Positions 61,501-64,000 of a stretch of DNA of 64,000 nucleotides are shown here, piece after piece. The notes under the pieces are model-generated. The model had not been told where the DNA came from, made no database searches, and worked only from the letters and a program-made list of their open reading frames with translations. The position numbers were made by a program, and so were the translations under genes. Source of the stretch: Apteryx mantelli (taxonomy: Eukaryota; Chordata; Aves; Apterygiformes; Apterygidae); the NCBI RefSeq assembly GCF_036417845.1, contig NC_089991.1, positions 13,113,001 to 13,177,000 of the forward strand, given 5' to 3'. Every line of letters begins with the position of its first letter. Position 1 is the first letter of the stretch.

Positions 61501-61504
61501 CTAG
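43564..61504 (+). CDS. ANXA6: Annexin A6
   Basis: Calcium-dependent phospholipid-binding protein of plasma and endosomal membranes. Twenty-five coding exons sum to 672 aa (human 673): 43564-43581, 47172-47256, 47577-47671, 47949-48062, 48152-48242, 48350-48429, 48512-48568, 48760-48853, 49350-49445, 50313-50371, 50849-50971, 51113-51171, 51859-51937, 52867-52948, 53271-53365, 54043-54156, 55325-55415, 56211-56290, 56526-56579, 58585-58602, 59489-59585, 59954-60049, 60404-60462, 60791-60913, 61445-61504. Start [19 protein letters not shown] matches human MAKPAQGAKYRGSIHDFPGFD. Eight annexin repeats form two four-repeat cores. Type II calcium loops are visible: [32 protein letters not shown], then [24 protein letters not shown]. 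Repeat 7 lacks the GxGT loop, as in human. The linker [20 protein letters not shown] joins the cores. Both halves end in a CGGDD/CGGED-type motif. The ATG exon acceptor is probably at 43520/43521. No frame damage. Confidence 0.96.
45011..45052 (+). promoter_or_regulatory. Paired MEF2-like and AP-1 sites in ANXA6 intron 2
   Basis: CTATTTATAG (45011-45020) is a full MEF2 consensus and can also read as a TATA-like element. TGACTCA (45046-45052) is a perfect AP-1 site 26 bp on. CpG-rich sequence lies upstream. This could be a muscle-type enhancer or an internal promoter. Motif evidence only. Confidence 0.35.
58585..58602 (+). other. ANXA6: ANXA6 18-nt microexon (cassette exon)
   Basis: GTTGTTGCCGAGACCCTG encodes VVAETL, preceded by a good polypyrimidine tract ending CTGCCAG and followed by GTGAGT. 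Human ANXA6 has an alternatively spliced six-residue segment VAAEIL at the same place, just before the seventh repeat. Being 18 nt and phase 0 at both ends, it can be included or skipped without changing the frame. Confidence 0.88.
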
Positions 61505-61815
61505 GCCGTCCGGGGCCACCGTGGGAGCCCTTCCTTCGCGTCTGAGCCAGCACATGCGCACACACCGCCTTAATGTCACTGCAGCTTTGGGGGCTTCAGG
61601 GAACACTTGGTTCCCCTTGGAAGACAACTCACTTTGTGCTAGAAAATGGCACCGCGTTGCAAGCAGGGGGGTCTCGGGGAGGGGTCTGTGTACGGGGATT
61701 ATGTCTGTCTCAGTGCAAAATGATTCATACTCAAACGTGCCACTAACCCAGTCATTTACCCAGAGCGAGAAGACAATTTTAAATCTCAGAAATAAAACCT
61801 TGATGTTGCTGTCAC
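61505..61815 (+). other. ANXA6: ANXA6 3'UTR with AATAAA at 61791-61796
   Basis: The 3'UTR runs from after the TAG (61502-61504) to just past a canonical AATAAA at 61791-61796, about 310 bp. The poly(A) cleavage point is inferred at roughly 61810-61820. Confidence 0.75.
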
Positions 61816-64000
61816 TGGGCCAAGACCAGTCTACTTATTGCGGCAGGTTTGGGTGGGACTGAGCCCCTGTGCAGAAATCAGTGTCTCCTTGCTCCTGCGG
61901 GCAAATGTGCTCAGCACCAGCCCCATGCTGGGCTGCCAGCCCTGGGGAGGGCAGCGTGCAGGACTGGGCTGGGCGCAGGGCTGCCAAATGTGCCTGCGGC
62001 TGGCTGCTGCGTACGGATTTCACCATGAGCTTTGCTGGGCGCCTCTGAAAATCCCTGGCGGGTCTCGTGCTGCTCTCCTCCAGGTTGTAGCCAAAGGCTG
62101 GATCTTGGGCAGATGATGGTGTTACAAACTGGAGGTACAGATCTGACTTGATGGCATCCCCTTCTCCTCGCACGCAATTTCCTGTGCTCTCAGCCTGCTG
62201 AGGGGGCATTTGAAAGGCACATGCCATGAAGGCTAGTTTATGTTTGCATTTCCCCCAGTTCCCAGAAGAAAAGAACTGGAATTTCCAAAAGTGGGGAATC
62301 CCAGCACTTTCAATTGTTTCCAAGTCAGAACAAAACCCCTTAACTATCCAAATTTTCCTTAGAACTGCCTGGTGAGGAAAGACTTACCTTCAAAATATCA
62401 AAGCAGTATTAGAAATAATAATGCAATATTATTATAACATCAAAATCAGGGGAGCCAATTGAGAAGCAGTAACGTGTAGAGACAAGCTGCGGAAGTTGAA
62501 ACAATTCATTTTGGTGTTATTCCACTGAAAATTCCCTCTATGCTCTCCTGCTAAACATCCACTTGTGACAAAAAAGCCTTTCCTGGGGGGAAAACAGCCC
62601 TGCTGAAGCTTTTTCAGCCTCTCAGATACAGGCTTGTGCTCCCCTGTCATGCTTGCATGGCACAACTAAGTAGAAATGTGCCTCCTTTTTCCAAAGACAG
62701 CTGGGTGCCTTTGCAGCTGAATGCACCTGCCCCCCTCAGCAGCTCACATTTTGCCTGTTTTGGTGGGAAATTGCTGCAAAGACGCACCAGATGTTTTGAA
62801 GGGAGGATATAAGCACCAATCTTGATCTGTCTGTCTCTTCCTGTGGCTCAGCGCTGCAACTCTCTGCCTTTTTACCAGAGGCGTGAAGCTACCGGAGGGC
62901 TGAGCTCGGCAGCTGCGATGGCAGGGCAGATGCTCTGCAGGTCCGCCTGTGGCTTCTGTGCGTGTGTGAGACCCGGGAGGAGCTGGCCTCGTCCTGTGCC
63001 GCGTTCCTGCTGGGGCCAGGCGATTCGAGCAGGCACCTCTCAGCCTGGAGGGCGTTTGGGTGTCAGGGCCTGGGGTCCACCCTGAGGGCAAATCCCCATG
63101 CTGGGGCAAGGCAGGGGCTGGGAACAGCTGCTTTCAGGCACCAAGGAAATCTGCTGGCTCAGGGGAGAGACCCCAGCACTGTGCCCTGGGGAGTCAGATT
63201 CAGGGCAGGGGACCTCTGCTCCTCAAGGGCATGGGGGAGGTCGGCATTAGAACAGGGCTGCAACCTGCAAGCCATCAGCCCAGCTTGCTCATGGGCCCCT
63301 TTCTTGCTGCTAAAATTGAGGCTATTCCAAGTGTGGGATGTGTGTATAGGGGTGTGTGTGTGTATATCTTGGGCACAGGAGTAAATGCTCCAGGGAATTT
63401 TCTGGCTATGATGCGATGGCCTGTGATCAGTGACGCTGTTACCCACAGCCCAGCTGCCTTGATGTGGCACAGGAAAGTGTATGAAATCAGACAGCCCTTC
63501 TGGGTCTGCTCCCCTAGGCCAGGCCCTGGGGAGATGCACCCGCCAGAAATCCCAGCTGCCCCCGATGCACCAAGAGTGGCGTCTTTCATTCCCACACACT
63601 AGGAATTTCCCTGGCAGGGTGCGGCTATGAACTCCGCTCCCGGCCGCTCCTGTGTTGAGGGCAAGATACCAAAGTTATACAGTGTTTGGGGATGGGGAGG
63701 GAGAGCAAGATGGGATTTCCTCCTTGAAGGGACTCCATCTCCTGGAAGACTTCTCCTGAAAATGCCTGCTGCTGAAAGGCCTTCCTCCTGTTACCTAGCC
63801 CCCAGTGCTGCAGTAATCCATCTCCAGCAGCTGTGCTACAGCTGGAGCAAAAACCAGCCAGCAGCATTTTAATCACTGCAAATATTTAAGCATATTTAAG
63901 CATATCCTGTTTAAGCATCGGATAGTTAAGCATCTTGCCTTTGCATTGCCGTGGTTGATAGCATATCTGGGGCTATTCAGGGTGGGCTGCCCTATGATGG
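61816..64000. other. Downstream flank of ANXA6, no recognised gene
   Basis: No exon with family resemblance is seen. By vertebrate gene order TNIP1 would be the next gene beyond the right edge. A (GT)n-like run occurs near 63351-63364. A cluster of TTAAGCAT motifs occurs near the end. Confidence 0.55.
63886..63933. repeat. Four spaced copies of TTAAGCAT
   Basis: TTAAGCAT occurs at 63886-63893, 63896-63903, 63911-63918 and 63926-63933, with start-to-start spacings of 10, 15 and 15 bp. It may be a small decayed tandem repeat or a cluster of binding sites. Confidence 0.6.

Noticed and set aside
61816-64000. First exon of TNIP1, expected next by gene order
   Set aside because: No sequence resembling TNIP1 could be recognised; it probably begins beyond the right edge.
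1-64000. Retrovirus or LTR-element fossils, tRNA, rRNA and snoRNA genes
   Set aside because: No reverse-transcriptase, capsid or envelope resemblance outside CR1, no paired terminal repeats, and no convincing structured RNA gene was seen by eye. A dedicated scan could still find short ones.

Overview
The window looks like a gene-dense, GC-rich stretch of a bird genome, probably a microchromosome. The evidence is a CR1 LINE with the typical avian 3' octamer tail, compact introns (all of ANXA6 fits in about 21.5 kb), CpG-rich promoters, GC-rich minisatellites, and protein sequences close to vertebrate orthologues. The gene order GM2A - CCDC69 - ANXA6 matches human 5q33.1 in orientation (one end of GM2A lies off the left edge; TNIP1 would be expected past the right edge). 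I see no bacterial-type genes, CRISPR arrays or retrovirus/LTR fossils.

Layout. 1-4.8 kb: GM2A (minus strand, exons 1-3 of an expected 4) with a CpG promoter. 5.4-6.8 kb: a 5'-truncated CR1 whose reverse-transcriptase frame is still open for 431 codons. 6.8-12 kb: intergenic. 12.0-13.6 kb: a large 30-bp minisatellite directly upstream of the CCDC69 first exon. 13.9-24.1 kb: CCDC69 (plus strand, 9 coding exons, 318 aa). 24.3-28.7 kb: a complete six-exon PDGFRL-like gene (minus, 380 aa), tail-to-tail with CCDC69. 29.7-35.9 kb: an intron-containing cationic amino acid transporter (SLC7A/CAT) copy on the minus strand with nonsense and frame damage, i.e. a unitary pseudogene in this sequence. 36-39.5 kb: intergenic with a composite pentanucleotide repeat. 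39.5-61.8 kb: ANXA6 (plus, one non-coding and 25 coding exons, 672 aa), including an 18-nt microexon. 61.8-64 kb: downstream flank with no recognised gene.

The most interesting observation is the trio CCDC69 - PDGFRL-like - CAT pseudogene. In human 8p22 the genes SLC7A2, PDGFRL and MTUS1 stand side by side in the same relative order and orientation (SLC7A2> PDGFRL> <MTUS1), and CCDC69 belongs to the MTUS family. The window therefore appears to hold the second copy of an ancient duplicated block (ohnologues from early vertebrate genome duplication). The human 5q33 copy, to my knowledge, keeps only CCDC69. Here the PDGFRL-like member is intact and the CAT member seems to be decaying in place.

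Functionally the genes are not a pathway: GM2A is a lysosomal lipid-transfer cofactor, CCDC69 a coiled-coil spindle/cytoskeletal protein, PDGFRL-like a secreted Ig-domain protein, and ANXA6 a calcium-dependent membrane-binding protein. Exon coordinates below were placed by eye from splice sites and reading frame, and each coding total is a multiple of three.
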